Shown here in pieces: positions 1 to 11,615 of a DNA stretch of 64,000 bases. A program made the position numbers and the translations under genes. Positions within the stretch are counted from its first letter, which is position 1; each line of letters starts with the position of its first letter. The notes below the pieces were generated by a model. It worked only from the letters and a program-made list of their open reading frames with translations. It did not search any database and was not told the DNA's origin. Origin of the DNA: Ricordea florida (Eukaryota > Cnidaria > Anthozoa > Corallimorpharia > Ricordeidae). The stretch lies in the NCBI GenBank assembly GCA_949710005.1, contig OX453279.1, positions 8,049,878 to 8,113,877 of the forward strand, read 5' to 3'.

Positions 1-255
1 CTATACTATACACTATACTATGCTCTACACTATACTATACTATACACTAAAATTACTATACTATACTATACACTATACTATACTCTTACACTATACTATA
101 CTCTACACTATACTATACTCTACACTATACTATACTCCACACTATACTACACTCTACACTATACTATACTATACTTAACTGTACTATACTATACTTAACT
201 ATACTATACTTTACTATAATATACTGTACTATACTATACTATACTATACTATGCT
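1..255. repeat. Microsatellite-like CTATA tandem repeat
   Basis: The left edge of the window is a degenerate tandem array built from CTATA and ACTATACTAT units with occasional CACTAT and CTCTACACT variants. It ends near 255, where ordinary AT-rich sequence resumes. It continues off the left edge, so its full length is unknown. It lies upstream of the first recognised TFCP2-like exon, so it is probably intronic. Confidence 0.9.
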
Positions 256-551
256 GAATAACAATATTAATTGCAGCTAAAAGGTGAGCTATCTATGCTG
301 TACATTAATAATTTTGCTTGATCCAGAATAAGACTTGAAACGGTTATCTTTACTGATACAAGAAAATTTCCAAATCTACTTGAACAATAATATTGATAAA
401 GGTAATGACTATGTAAGATTATTATATTAATATAGCGGTATATACACTATAATTATGTACTGTAAGTTAATGTGCATTCTAAATTTACATATATTTTGTC
501 AGATGTACATATACCATACAGTGCTTCATATCTGATGTATCTGTTGTCTAG

Positions 552-3500
552 GGTCTGACTTCAGAATCCACTGTTGATGAGACCAGAGTCTGGCTGCAAA
601 ATAACAGATTTCAAAACTACCTCACTATGTTTGCAAATTACACTGGTAAGCACTGTGCCATACCAGTAGCAAGAATGTATTGGTAGCTACACAGTTATTA
701 CTGTCATACTGTTCAGTGTACTGAGATGCAAGGCCAGGCAACAACTGCCTTTAGTTTAAACCCTGCTTCTATCCTACATGTAGGTGAGCATGTAATAATG
801 AACGTAACATGTAAGGATAATGGCATAATTAATGATAATGATAATTATGTCAAATCTCTCAGTTAGTATTTGTGCTGCAATTGGTCAGTTTTGCAGGCCT
901 TATTCACCAGTACAGCCCACCAAAAAGTGAAACTTTTTTTGTCAAAAAGATACCCTACTCTCCTTGTTTTCTCAGTCCGTACTGTAAATATAAGTCATGG
1001 GATCCATGTTTTTTCCTCTTGATTTATGGCCTGTGTGCTTTAATTACGCTTGGACCATATACTATATAGTATTTTACTTTAGTATATATTAAAACAGTGG
1101 ATAGCGTTGAAGGTGCGCTCTGATTGGTTAGTCAAACTCCGAATATCCTGTGCTATTTACCTCCGAGGAACTTGCGAATTTTTCGCTCTGCCGCGTGAAC
1201 ATGGCGGCCCGGTTTGTATGTATGACAAGCGAAGAAATCATCCAAATTAACAACGAAGCAGTCCATGGAAACTCCAAGAAAGTGATTAAATTTGGCTTGG
1301 CCATGTTCAGAGGTAATGGCTTATGTTTTTAACCTGGAGTTTAGCGGTAAAAAGCAACGAGAAACGTTTTGTTTACAAATCTTGCATAACCAAATTTGAT
1401 GTCGCTTGTTTACTTGAGAACCAAAGTTGAATTATATTTTTACAGAATGCTTTCAAATACAGAAAGGGTTTGCAATTCCATTTGATGAAATGTCGCCACT
1501 AGAACTAAACAAAATTTTTTCTCTCAGCGAGAAAACGAGACGTCAGTAATTACAACAAAAAATCCCTAACGGCGATCGGCGCTGCGTTGGATTGTCATTT
1601 GAGAAGTCCTCCATTTTCCAAGCCCTTTTCTCTTTTTTGTGTACACTTGTCTCACTATTTTAGTATATACTAATTAACAACTATTCACCTCAGTGTCGGT
1701 GGCTAACTCACATACTACGCGCACACTGATTGTTGAAGTTGTTTATAAAAGCAATAAACCGTAATTTCTATGGGCTTACTGGCGTAATAAACCACTTGGG
1801 ATGTTTCCTCTATTACTATGGCATTACCATACCCTTGCTGAGTTGTTTTCCAGGATTAAAAAGAGAAGAATTACGGAAAACCTTGAAAGTGAACTGTGCT
1901 CCTGCTTAACCTGCTTAAAATTGTGCAATATTGGATTCCCTGAAACTATATAAATGCATTACCCGAAAATATATTGTATTACCTGAAAATATAATGCATT
2001 ACCCTGCACTTCATGCATTGCTGTCTTTAGGAGCAGACATATTAAGGCTAACCAAACAGGATATGGTGCAGATTATGGGACCTGCTGATGGAATACGACT
2101 ACATAACTCTCTACAAGCCAGGTACAGTATTAGTTTGCGACAGTCCAGTGGAGTACAGTTTAAGAAAGAAATTAGCATCTAATTGGTAGAACATTAAAAA
2201 TCATTAAGATTGTTGATCAGTATCTCAGCAGAGTTTTAAACAAAATTAGTAATGAGTGGTGACTTTATTTAACGTCAAGTTAGCTTGGTTTGTAATGTTG
2301 GTCATTGCTTAATTTGCATCCACTGAACAAACAAAATTATTAGATAGAAGGCCTCTGGCAATTTAACAATCAATCTAAAGAATAAAGACTGCAATAACCA
2401 GACAAAATCAATAAATGATTGTACAAATCCCCTTTTTCCTCTTGTTTCTTTAGGGCTGTTCGTCCCCTAGTGACAATGTACATTTGTTTGGAGTCAGCAC
2501 AGCAGAACTCAGGAATGAAGGAATATCATGCCATGTTCCTTGAAGTCTTGAATCTTAATGAACTAAGGAAGAAACTTGCCCTGAAATGTAATCTCAGTGC
2601 AGAGCAAATTGTTGCAATTTACAGGTATGACAGCGGTATACTTTACATTAAAGAAATAGAGAACATTTTCCATGTTTCTATTGTGTTATAAAAACACAAG
2701 TGGAAGTTTGTGAGAACGAGAAATGCTGTGGGAACATGAGCCAATAGACGAGTGTTTCCACAGCAGTGGCGAGTGTTTACACAGCATAGGCAAGTGTATC
2801 TTTTAGAAAATAGCCTACGACAACTTTTTTGTGTTTCTATCAAGTTATAGAAACAAGTTTTTTAACCAATCAGTGTGCATATTTTCCTTGGGATACATGT
2901 ATTTTAGTCTGTTAACACATTCCTGGAATCCCCAATGATGCAGCTGTGGTACTTTATGCCAGGCTGTGTAATTCCTGGGACATTGACAATACAGTACAGT
3001 GATTACATGTAGTTACCAGGGGACAGAGTAAGGAAATGATGGATAACTTAACTGCTTTTCTACGCAGCGTGACTTGGGAACTTTCTAGCTTCTATTGAAT
3101 CCCAGGGTCTGACGCGATGGCAGCTCGAAGAGCACTGGCATCTCGGCCTTGTTGTAAATTTTGTGAAGTGAGTAACTGAAATGGTGGCAAGCTGCTATAA
3201 TGAAGCGGTGAATAGACTTTTATCTTTGTGTCAGCTCAGCTGATATCCAGCCATCTTTGCTTTTCACTTTGTTAGCAAGCCATATAATATATAAGGTGTT
3301 CCGACCAGTGTTATTTATGCTGACCTGGTATTTGCTCTGTTTTAACAGACAAGGACCTACAGGCATCTATGTCCTTGTTGATGACGAGGTAAGTTAATTT
3401 GCTCCGCTGCTTAGCATTTTCATGGCTTTCAAGGGTTTATGATTATTGTTATCAACTAAGACTTAGTTCAGGGGTAGTTTTCTTAACACAACCAGTAGGG

Positions 3501-3955
3501 TATCTCCTGTCAAAAGTAACAGGGCCATAACTTCTAGTTAATGGTAACTTGTGTTAAATTTCTTATAGATGGTGAGGAATTTTGTGGATGAGGGACATTT
3601 TATCTTGCAGCTTGTCAGAGGTGAGGCCATTTCCTTCTAACCCTTTTACTTTTAAGTTTGGTTTTTCATTTTTGCAATCCACGTTTTAGAAAAAAAGGTG
3701 AGATTTTTCTCTCCACTGGCAGGTTATTTGTTAGTTACGTTATCCCTTGGTGCCAGGCTGGGCAAAATCTTAGATTTTTCCTTGCGTGAAATGCTACAAC
3801 CATGACACTTAACACATGACGGTGCTTATTAAATTACAAACTACATGCAAAAACTATAAATGGTGGTTTCACTTTGCAGCCTTCAGTATCTTTGTGTGAC
3901 AGTCGTTTCTCTTTTGGCAGAAGAGGACAACATGTATCAAGTTGTTTTGAAATGA
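552..3955 (+). CDS. TFCP2: TFCP2/UBP1-type CP2 transcription factor, 3' end only (partial)
   Basis: Six exons can be joined: 552-645, 2031-2121, 2454-2624, 3349-3388, 3569-3620 and 3921-3955 (TGA stop). All have GT-AG borders and matching phases (483 nt, 160 aa plus stop). The product matches the C-terminal half of the LSF/CP2 family. The first two exons give a SAM-like oligomerisation domain ([18 protein letters not shown], then [20 protein letters not shown], where GPADGIRL is the family hallmark). The later exons give the C-terminal domain, with [35 protein letters not shown] and a short YQVVLK terminus. Family members are nuclear DNA-binding factors that dimerise and tetramerise. The immunoglobulin-like DNA-binding domain lies left of the window. 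I cannot tell whether this is the single invertebrate orthologue of TFCP2, TFCP2L1 and UBP1. The intron at 646-2030 carries a Crypton-like fragment. The gene converges on NFE2L. Confidence 0.9.
1080..1690 (+). mobile_element. Crypton-like transposon fragment with spliced N-terminal ORF
   Basis: An ATG at 1201 opens a reading frame ([16 protein letters not shown], then [12 protein letters not shown]). It runs to a GT donor after 1312 and resumes in phase at 1446 after TTTTTACAG ([23 protein letters not shown]), stopping at 1547-1549. The pattern of a short acidic leader, a KK.xKFG..MF helix, G(F)...F(D/E)xM and LELN is what I associate with the N-terminal domain of Crypton (DUF3504/QRICH1-like) elements common in corals. 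Only about 70 residues remain, so the recombinase core is missing. Related inverted sequence (TTTAGTATATA...GTGGATAG against AACTATTCACC...AGTATATACTAA) flanks it at 1078-1104 and 1662-1692. It sits in a TFCP2 intron. The family call rests on pattern memory and is moderate. Confidence 0.5.
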
Positions 3956-6604
3956 CAGAAGCAGACAGCATCTGCTCAGGAATTGTTCGAAAGGGAAGCT
4001 GCTGCATGACCTGGTGAAGATGCCCTCGTCAGGATTGGTGACATGCATACCGTAATTGCGTTGAAAATCATGAACTGCCATGTTCTTTAAACTGATTACA
4101 AATGCCTTGAGTGGATGACGACTACCTCGTTTTCGGCATTCTCCTACAATAACAACACTTAGGGGATCCAGAGTTGAGGGGGGTGACGTAAGTGTCAGGA
4201 AAATACAGTACACTTGTACAGAATGTGTCACTCACAGTTGCAACACCCTTACATGATTACTATAACATTATTTCAAATAATTATTCTTCCAAGTGATTTT
4301 ACAACATTTAAACTAATATTATTGACATGTGTGCTAATTGCATTTTTACCAAAAATCCAACTTGTCTATGCCAAGTAACTCATTCAGTTTTCAGTTACTT
4401 TACGTAATGGTTTACTTTACTTTGTAATTCTTAGGAAAATGCATACTAGTTTTAGACTGATAGATTTTTTGCAGGTCATCAAATTAGAACCGCATCCCAG
4501 TACTGTTTAACCAACTAAACATACTTTATAAGTTCACAAAATGCTTGAAAAATATGACAATTTAAGTAACTTTGGTTTTTGGTCAAAAATGTACTTAGCA
4601 TTGTTTTCTTCCCAGTTCTTCTGTTAGTATTGTATAGTAGTCCAAAGTTTCCTTTGGTATGAATCTGTTCAAACTTGCTAAAAATTAATGTTTGTCTTCC
4701 TCCATTCCATGTTCATGAATTCATGGATTTAAAAGTACAATTATTTAAGACAAAAGGAAGAAAACTAATGTAATTTTAAACTGAGTGAAGTATTATATAC
4801 CGGTAGGTACCAGTTGGTAAACCAAAAAAACCCTTTCATTTAGCAAACAAATATTATTTTCAGTTGGTGTATTTTGTAGCCTCTATGTGCAGTATAAAGA
4901 AAGACAATTCATTGAGATATTCAAGTGGAAAAGTTTGTCCCCTTACTGAGACAAATTCTTGAGTGGGGAAGAGTAGTTTTCAGCTGTATTAAATTGTAAC
5001 ATCAATTGCTATTAGAAAATCGTAGAATTAATTTTGATGTTTGTAAGCATCAAAATTCTCATGCCCTTGTAACTAGAAAATAATTATATTGAAGCGAGTT
5101 AAGAGAATTCATGACATTTTAAACTTCAGACTGAGTGAGATGTAAAAATTAATAGTGAGGGTATCTGAAAATGAAAACATATACTGTTTACATATTTTAA
5201 GAATTCCAGTTACTTGTAGGAAATGTAGCAACATTCTAGCTAAGGATATCGTAATCTTATAATAATTTATATGAAATAGATTATACAGTATATATGTCAG
5301 CCATATTTCTTGATTATAATTATACAGTGTTTCATTCAGGTACATGTCAATTCAAAAAAAAAATTATTTTCATTGATGCAGTCCTTTGGTAGATTATGCA
5401 AGCAAAGTGTTTCCACGTGTGCAGGATCCTCCCAGGATTTCTTTTCTAACTGCTGCAAACTGGGTGTGAACAATGAAACATCTGGTTCTAACCTGGTATT
5501 TAAACAGGAGACCAATTGAGACCTAACTTGACTAAAGAAAAATCATTTCCTTTTAATTTATTTTGTTACATCTTTCATCTTACAACACTACTCATAACAC
5601 AAGATACATAACTTGACAAGGTATTTACAATATGTACAATTTACTTTTCATTTGCTCTTACAAAAAAAGTTCCATAACTTGGATTTACTTGAAACTTCTA
5701 AATAGAAGATACTGTTCTGTTACAGTCCCTTGCACCAATTAAGATCTGATGGCACCATGTTTTAATGTAACAAAATCTTTATTTGATCACAAGTAACCAA
5801 TTATCTTTATCTCCCCCAGCTCTTACAAAAGTTTCATTGAATTGTGTTGAGGTACTGGATAATAACGACTTGAAGTGACCAATGAATACTTGGCAATTGT
5901 TTAATTATATTAACAGTGTATGAGCCAGCTCGGGAAGTTTTGAAAATCAAATATTCATTTTTCCTATGCTAACATGAATCTGCGACACTAATCTCAAACA
6001 AAACTATCTGATGTTAGATTTAACTGTAATAAGGAAAATATGTATTGTGGATACAATAATGAAAGATCTCAAATACTGGCAAAAATGATATTTCAACAGA
6101 AGAAAGAACCAAATAAATTTCCCAGAGGTCTTGTCTTCCCGTTTAGCAAATGTACTTTGTTTCATTCTATACGATGACCGCATGAATATTGAAATCCTCC
6201 CTTAACCTTAAAAAGGCATGTGTGACACTCAAAAATACGTCAGACTCTGAGTCAATAAAATGAACACAGTTGTGCCATTTCATAAATAAGACAGGCTTAC
6301 AAAAGTACGAGTTATAAAAACTGGGGGAACTTATGAAAAAAGTCCTACATGTGAGCTTAGAAAGGTATTAATAAATCTGTACACCTAAATTCTTTATTTA
6401 TATATTGTTCTTTGCACAGTAGTTTTTCTTTGTTGCGCTCTACCATCTTTTCAAGATGCACTAGCATTTTGCAATCGTGCCCAAATTTGCGTGCACCAGA
6501 TGCAGATGATTGCATGCTCTAGGATGTGATTACCAAATGGGCATGGTTTTTCTGGAGCCCATAGCACAGTTGAAAGTTGCAATTTCTGAACTCCATGCAC
6601 TCTT
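3956..6604. other. Convergent spacer: TFCP2 and NFE2L 3' UTRs, no gene seen
   Basis: This spacer separates two convergent stop codons (TFCP2-like at 3955 and NFE2L at 6605). It is AT-rich, and its open frames are short and without recognisable motifs. The right part (about 5540-6604) is likely the NFE2L 3' UTR on the minus strand. A minus-strand AATAAA (TTTATT on plus, 5557-5562) would fit as its polyadenylation signal, which is inference. I see no convincing poly(A) signal for TFCP2 and no transposon in this stretch. Confidence 0.5.
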
Positions 6605-9544
6605 CTATGCACTGTGCTTTCCTTTGTTTTGTGCTTCAGAGTCAAGATTCTTTCCAACGTATGTACTGCCATTGGAACCTTGGAACAACGAGTATTCCTT
6701 GGGTGACAATGGCTGACCGTGCTCATCCCTTAAGCTTTTAAACAAACGTTGTTGTAGTTCACTGATTTTGCCTTTGAAGAAGGCATTCTCAGCCTCAAGT
6801 TTTTGTCTTTCCTCCAACATGGCTTTCTTCTGTTTTCTGAGGTTCTGGATGTCCTCATCAATATCACAAACAACATCTATCTTACGTTTTCTGCACAACC
6901 GAGCAGCAACTTTGTTCTTTCCCCTCCTACGAATATCTTTAGCAGTTTGGGCTTCATCGTGAGAGAGGCTTTCCAGGAATGAATTAAAATCAGCAATAGA
7001 CATTTCAACTACTTCATCTTCTGATACTGGGAGACCAGAATCGTGGGCACTAAGTTTCCTTGGCCTTGCACCATCTGTTTCCTTGGCAACTCTAGTGGGA
7101 GTGTTTCTGGTTTCCTTACATGCTTTGCTAGCTGCAAGACTGGAAGGAGTTGAAGCCACTGAATCCCTGTAGGATTTACAAGCGGGTGGGCCAGAAAGTG
7201 GGGACACCTCTTTATTCTCCTGTTTTACAACTACACCACTAATATATGGGATGAATGGATCCTGTAAGCTGGCATCCTCGAGAGCTATTTGTGTGGAACC
7301 TAACAGACCAGAAACAAATACACTTGGTTAATCTCAGCTGAAACCCAACACGGCTGTGAATGCTTCAAAATGTTTTGACTCTTCCACCCCTATCCTAGAA
7401 TGATGAATATAAATGCCACTTCTAAAAATATCAATACTTTGTCAAGCCTTTATATAATTTACAGAAAATATTGACCTGATGATATTGCCTTAGTCCTTTA
7501 CCAAATTCTTCAAACTGGCATAAAAGGGAGTTAATGACAATTTATATCCCCACGGAGAATCATTATCCACTCGGTTGACGGTGAAAGGGTTAGTAAAATC
7601 ATTGTACTTTGTTCATACTAATGGAGATCTATGTTTTCGACTCCCATCGAGTTTAGCATTCAGGAACGCCCCAGGATAAATAATATGGGTCAGTCGTTAA
7701 AAATTTGTCACGGCAGCGTAAAATAGGGAGTGTAGAACCATAGTTTATATATGTAGATGGTCATGAAACTCGACAAGACTGTGTTTCATGTTTTCGCTTG
7801 CATTTTTGGCTATGAACCTGCACAGAAACACACTTTCTTTCTGTAGTTTCGACTAGTATATTCGCAAGTAACATGCGAAACAAAAACAAAAGATTGTGCA
7901 GGGTCACGGTCGATTCAACATCTAACTGTTCTCGCCTTTGAAATCTCCAGGGTTTCATAACCAGTCCCTCGACTAACTATGGTAGAACAGTTATGATAAC
8001 AATTTATTATTTTGTCAATCCGAGAAAAAAAACTACATTAGTAATTACTACCAGCTGAAAGCTCCCTTCTCTCCTTTCTGTTACGTCAGTTTCAAGAGCG
8101 ATAGCGTTGCCACACCTATTATATTTGTAACAGAACTGGGCATGCAGTTACGCAATTTGTTACGCGTTCCAATGACGACAATGAACCTTATATCGGCTTC
8201 TCTGAGGAACAAAGAATCGAAGATATGGCTAGCTCCCTTCAAGTCACGAAAGATAACGATGTTGATTTGAATCAAATTTCAAACAGATTTCTAAGCTAGC
8301 AAAGAGAGCTGGTTAAAACCTTTCATGCTGTAAAGGATTCAGTCAAAATATGCGTAAAGTGAAAACATAGCAACGTCTAGAATTGTAACCTTATAGCAAA
8401 GGTATTACATAATTACCACACTAACAAACTAACAAACAAAATGTTAATTTGTTGCGAGGTATAAAAATCGGGAAAAGTCCTTCAATTACTCACATGGCAG
8501 AGGGAAACTGCTGTCGTTTCTTGTGTCCACAGCTTCTGATAGCTGGGTTGGACAGTACTGTTCTGTCTCGAGAAAACCACCGAGCTTTTCATCAACAGGG
8601 GAGGGTCGCGAGGGGTTGTAAACATCCAATGGAAGGATGAAGTCGACATTGTCGGGTAGAGAATCAAAATCGAACACAGAGTCCACTGCAGTAGCATGAC
8701 CTTGGACTCCTTCACTTGTAGCGGGAAAGTCAATAGAGAACGGGTCGTAAAACTGGTCTTCCAGCCCTGGGAATGGGTCATGTAAGGAAAGGTCCTCAAG
8801 TGGATTCTTCTGGGGTGAACTGGAGGGGACTTGAAAGTCTTGGGGGGAGCTAGGAATTTTTCTACCAAAGGTTATCCCGTGACTAGAATTACTGTCAGTC
8901 TCGGTGGTGAACATGGGTTCAGGCGGATCATAAAGTATGGAGTCAACATCTATGAAGTCCTCTAACTCAAAATCTAACGATTTTAAGTCAATGAGATCGT
9001 CCGGTGGAGGTGTGTACCCAGCTGCGCCCAAAACTGATAAGTCGCTTTCGGTATCTTGGAAATTAGGAAAGGTTGTGCCAGTTCCAGCGCTGGTATCGTG
9101 GGGCGGAGAGCTACTAGCAGACGAAAGGGCAGACGGCGATCGACCCCCATCCGATGAGTAACCACTCTCTAATTCCGTGCTAAACGAATCTATCGGTTCC
9201 CTTGGAGTGTGGCTTACTCCATCAAACAGCATAGCAACCGAGTCCGAGTTAAACTGGTTATGGCTGCTCGTATGCCAGTCCAAAAACTCGCTCAAAGGAT
9301 TGCTACTGTCGGCTGCGGCTTCTTTCGCCGCCAGGTGCAAGTCGATATTGCTCGTGCTACTCGGGGGAAAGGATACGCCGGTGAAATTTTGAGGATAAAA
9401 ATTATAAATCGGCATAGGTGGCGTCGTGTTCTGCCCGACAAATCCTTGCAAATCAGGCCTCAGCAAGGAAATAACCATCGCTAAATGCATTAAGTTTGTA
9501 GAGTCGAAGTATTTCTTTCCAATCATGCTGCAGGCCGAGATCAC
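6605..9544 (-). CDS. NFE2L: CNC-bZIP transcription factor of the NRF family (NFE2L1-like)
   Basis: There are two coding exons on the minus strand, 9544-8494 and 7299-6605, joined in phase (581 aa). The N-terminus (residues about 9-28, KKYF then a hydrophobic helix LMHLAMVISLL) resembles the NRF1 NHB1 segment that anchors that factor in the ER. A long acidic, Ser/Pro-rich activation region follows. The second exon carries a VKQE sumoylation-type motif (about 375-378), a CNC segment (SIADFNSFLESLS), the basic region DIRRRGKNKVAARLCRKRK (about 472-490), a leucine zipper, and a C-terminal LRDEHGQPLSPKEYSL block matching the family's Neh3 domain. NRF factors pair with small Maf proteins at antioxidant/NF-E2 elements to drive stress and proteasome genes. 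I see no ETGE or DLG Keap1-binding motif. The start could instead be Met7. The 1.2-kb intron (7300-8493) holds nothing I recognise. The gene is divergent from COA3. Confidence 0.93.
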
Positions 9545-9742
9545 GCAAAATTCTTCAACAACAGTTTCAGCTTATTTTGAAAATTACCACCGCTTTGCTT
9601 GCTTTGGCTGAAGTTCCGAATTATCCACTGAAGAGTGTTTCCAATAATAACTTCTTACTATAGACAGAGAAGAATCACGTCAGCCCACCGCAAAATCGAC
9701 AACACCGCAAATACTCAAGACTGCCTCGTGAAAATATCGCAG

Positions 9743-9751
9743 TGACTCAGC
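9743..9751 (+). promoter_or_regulatory. Antioxidant response / NF-E2 element TGACTCAGC
   Basis: The sequence GTGACTCAGC contains an AP-1 half plus the GC extension that marks the CNC-bZIP/small-Maf site (consensus TGAC...GC). It lies about 200 bp upstream of the NFE2L start codon and 280 bp upstream of COA3. The adjacent gene encodes a CNC-bZIP factor that should bind such sites, so autoregulation is plausible. The motif match is exact; function is inferred. Confidence 0.65.
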
Positions 9752-9898
9752 GAAATCATTTTATACATTCCGGAAGTTATTTTGGAGGATATGATGTAAG
9801 ACTATTTAAGGTAAGTTGATTGGAAAGAGCCAATCGTATCGCTCCAAGGTTCTCTAGAGTTCAATTTTTTGAATATCTTTATTGGTTAAAATTTGTAT

Positions 9899-9906
9899 TG
9901 ACGTCA
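9899..9906. promoter_or_regulatory. Palindromic CRE (TGACGTCA)
   Basis: An exact full-length cAMP-response/ATF element lies midway in the divergent promoter. A second, CRE-like TGACGTAA occurs at 9975-9982, about 50 bp from the COA3 ATG. ATF/CREB-family binding is known for these sequences; use in this organism is inferred. Confidence 0.55.
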
Positions 9907-10028
9907 ATGTTGAGCCTTCTGCATCGGTAAACTCACGCAACAGCCTCGTTTTGAGTTTACTATTCCGAGAAAAATGACGTAATGACGACGCTTTCCAGAC
10001 GGGTCAGCGGCTCAAAGTTCTATCCAAC

Positions 10029-11615
10029 ATGGCGGACGAGAAGAGTGAATTTACCGAGGCAGATAGAAAACTTATGGAGCAAGTCAATAAGCAGTATGCT
10101 TTGCAACGACAGCGTATAATGCAGATGAGGAGGAAGAACGTTGCTGTGTTTGCTTGCCTCTTGTTATCGGTAGCAGGAATCTGTATCCTTTCCTTTCTTG
10201 AAGGTGTTAGTGTTTTTAGTTGTTGATGTTGGATCACACATGCTTCAGTACAGTTTCTTGTTGAATTGTAGAACACGCTCCTCGGTTTGCTTAAAGTGTT
10301 TCCAAGTAGCTTGACACGTTTTGGAACAATCCTACCAATCATTCTAAAGAAGCTTATCGGAACAAGTTACTTCACAAAATAATTTGTGGCCTCGAGCTTA
10401 TCCAGACAGGAGACTGCTGATAGGCTGCGCACTAAAAGTTTTCTGTTTTTCTCTTCATGGGTGATCTGGTTTAGGCAAAACGGCAAAGTGTTCTGTATGG
10501 TATCAATGGCTTAGTGAAGGAAAATATATGCCCTTCCAAATCTGGGTGCCAGATAGAGGACTTAGTAATGACTGTGGTGCTTGAAAGTTGAGGACCTATT
10601 AGGGGTTATCGGGATACGGGATGTTTAGGTAAAAAATTTTAGGGATACGGGATATTTTTTATTAAAATTAACAGGATACAGGATATTAATAAGAAGTTCT
10701 GGGATATCGAACATCAAAGCTGTCACTTCATAATTAGGGTCATTGATCAATTTTGAAGGTGCAAAAAGTGAAAAAAATATACTTGCCAATGGGTTTATTG
10801 GTATTTTGTATCAGTATCAGCCCTTATAGATAGTTTGTCTGAGAAAACCTCTCCTTCCACCCCTGCAAAATTAATGTGTTTTGCAATATCTAGTACCCAA
10901 ACATAAATTATTACTAACAATGACTTCATCAGTAGTGCCTTTCATTATAGGGATACAAACCATGGGAATTAACAGGATACAGGATTATACTCAGATCCCT
11001 CTCTAATGGGTCTTCAAAGTTGAGACCATTATATAATACAAGAAATTGGGATCATTAAACAAGTTGATAAAGTAATTTGTACCACCGTAAGGTAAAAGAA
11101 GGGGGTGCTGACATTTCAAGTGTTTGCTTTTTGTCAGAGCGAAATTATGTAATATTGCACGCTTTCTGTACACTCTATCTGTTACATTCATTTGTCTTCA
11201 TTGAATGTGTGGAGGTAAAGCTATGGCTGGTATGTAGTTGAGATGGTGGTTATAAATGGGAGCATAGCCCTTAGTGCCTTTCACACGTCTTCTTGATACA
11301 TGTATGTGTGTAAGTGCATGTTCTGACTCGCACTTAAAACAGTTTTTGAGTTGGAAATCATAAACCTATTACAGTATAAGAAGGAAAGCTGAGCTAATAT
11401 TTTTTTAGCCAAGATTACCATATTACAGCACCTGCAAATGTCAGCTGTCTCATTACTGTAAATCTTAATGGTCAGTGTCCACATTCATCATTATCGTAGT
11501 TAATGATTACGTTATTTAAGTATTAAACAACTTCTTGCTTTTCTTAACGACGCTTACAATAGATGGATATTCAATGTTTGCAACTAGACAGGAAAAATTG
11601 GACTTTGATGAATGA
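10029..11615 (+). CDS. COA3: COA3, cytochrome c oxidase assembly factor 3 (MITRAC12/CCDC56 family)
   Basis: Exon 1 runs 10029-10182 (donor GTATCC) and exon 2 runs 11563-11615 (acceptor ...TTACAATAG). They join with phase 1 to encode 68 aa. Exon 2 is too short to stand out alone, and the unspliced frame ends in unrelated residues. The protein has a short charged N-terminus, an arginine-rich turn MRRKN (about 33-37), one transmembrane helix (VAVFACLLLSVAGI) and the family signature YGYSMFATRQEKLDFDE. This matches the YGYT...SxxQE(R)FLDEL end of animal COA3. COA3 is an inner mitochondrial membrane protein that stabilises newly made COX1 in the early complex IV assembly intermediate. The human protein is longer (106 aa), mainly at the N-terminus and the acidic tail. 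The intron contains a GGGATACGGGAT-rich element and a second repeat fragment. ATG context is AACATGGCG. Confidence 0.9.
10577..11018. repeat. Inverted-repeat element with GGGATACGGGAT motifs (COA3 intron)
   Basis: The ends are imperfectly inverted: TTGAGGACCTATTAGGGG at the left and CCTCTCTAATGGGTCTTCAA at the right. The interior carries repeated GGGATACGGGAT and AACAGGATACAGGAT phrases. This looks like a non-autonomous DNA element in the COA3 intron. I could not assign a superfamily or find a clean target duplication. Confidence 0.5.
11030..11190. repeat. Interspersed repeat fragment (ACCACCGTAAGGTAAAAG family)
   Basis: This segment shares the core CAAGAAATTGGG ... ACCACCGTAAGGTAAAAG ... 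GGTGCTGA with 40180-40265. The 40-kb copy also carries GTTTCTGAAGAAACTGGTGCTGC at its left. Pieces of that flank recur near 14813 and at the window's right edge (63877-63920). It is a dispersed, partly degraded DNA repeat. A translated frame resembling LPYGG.xYLIN in both copies comes from repeat sequence, not a conserved gene. Confidence 0.5.

Larger units (their letters stand above)
9545..10028. promoter_or_regulatory. Bidirectional promoter between NFE2L and COA3
   Basis: Only 484 bp separate the two start codons, which point away from each other. I read the following motifs here: a CNC/small-Maf antioxidant element TGACTCAGC (9743-9751), an ETS-type CCGGAAGT (9770-9777), a palindromic CRE TGACGTCA (9899-9906), a CRE-like TGACGTAA (9975-9982), and CCAAT/ATTGG boxes near 9831 and 9881. 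There is no TATA box at a fitting distance from the COA3 start, as expected for a housekeeping bidirectional promoter. Transcription start sites are not determinable from sequence alone. Confidence 0.7.

Noticed and set aside
8482-8868. Frames antisense or shifted to NFE2L (8482-8868 minus, 8937-9161 plus, 9177-9392 plus, 9209-9484 plus)
   Set aside because: They overlap the clearly coding NFE2L exon in other frames and lack homology.
10029-10226. COA3 as a single-exon 65-aa protein
   Set aside because: The unspliced C-terminus (CILSFLEGVSVFSC) breaks the family signature. Joining 10182 to 11563 restores it in phase.
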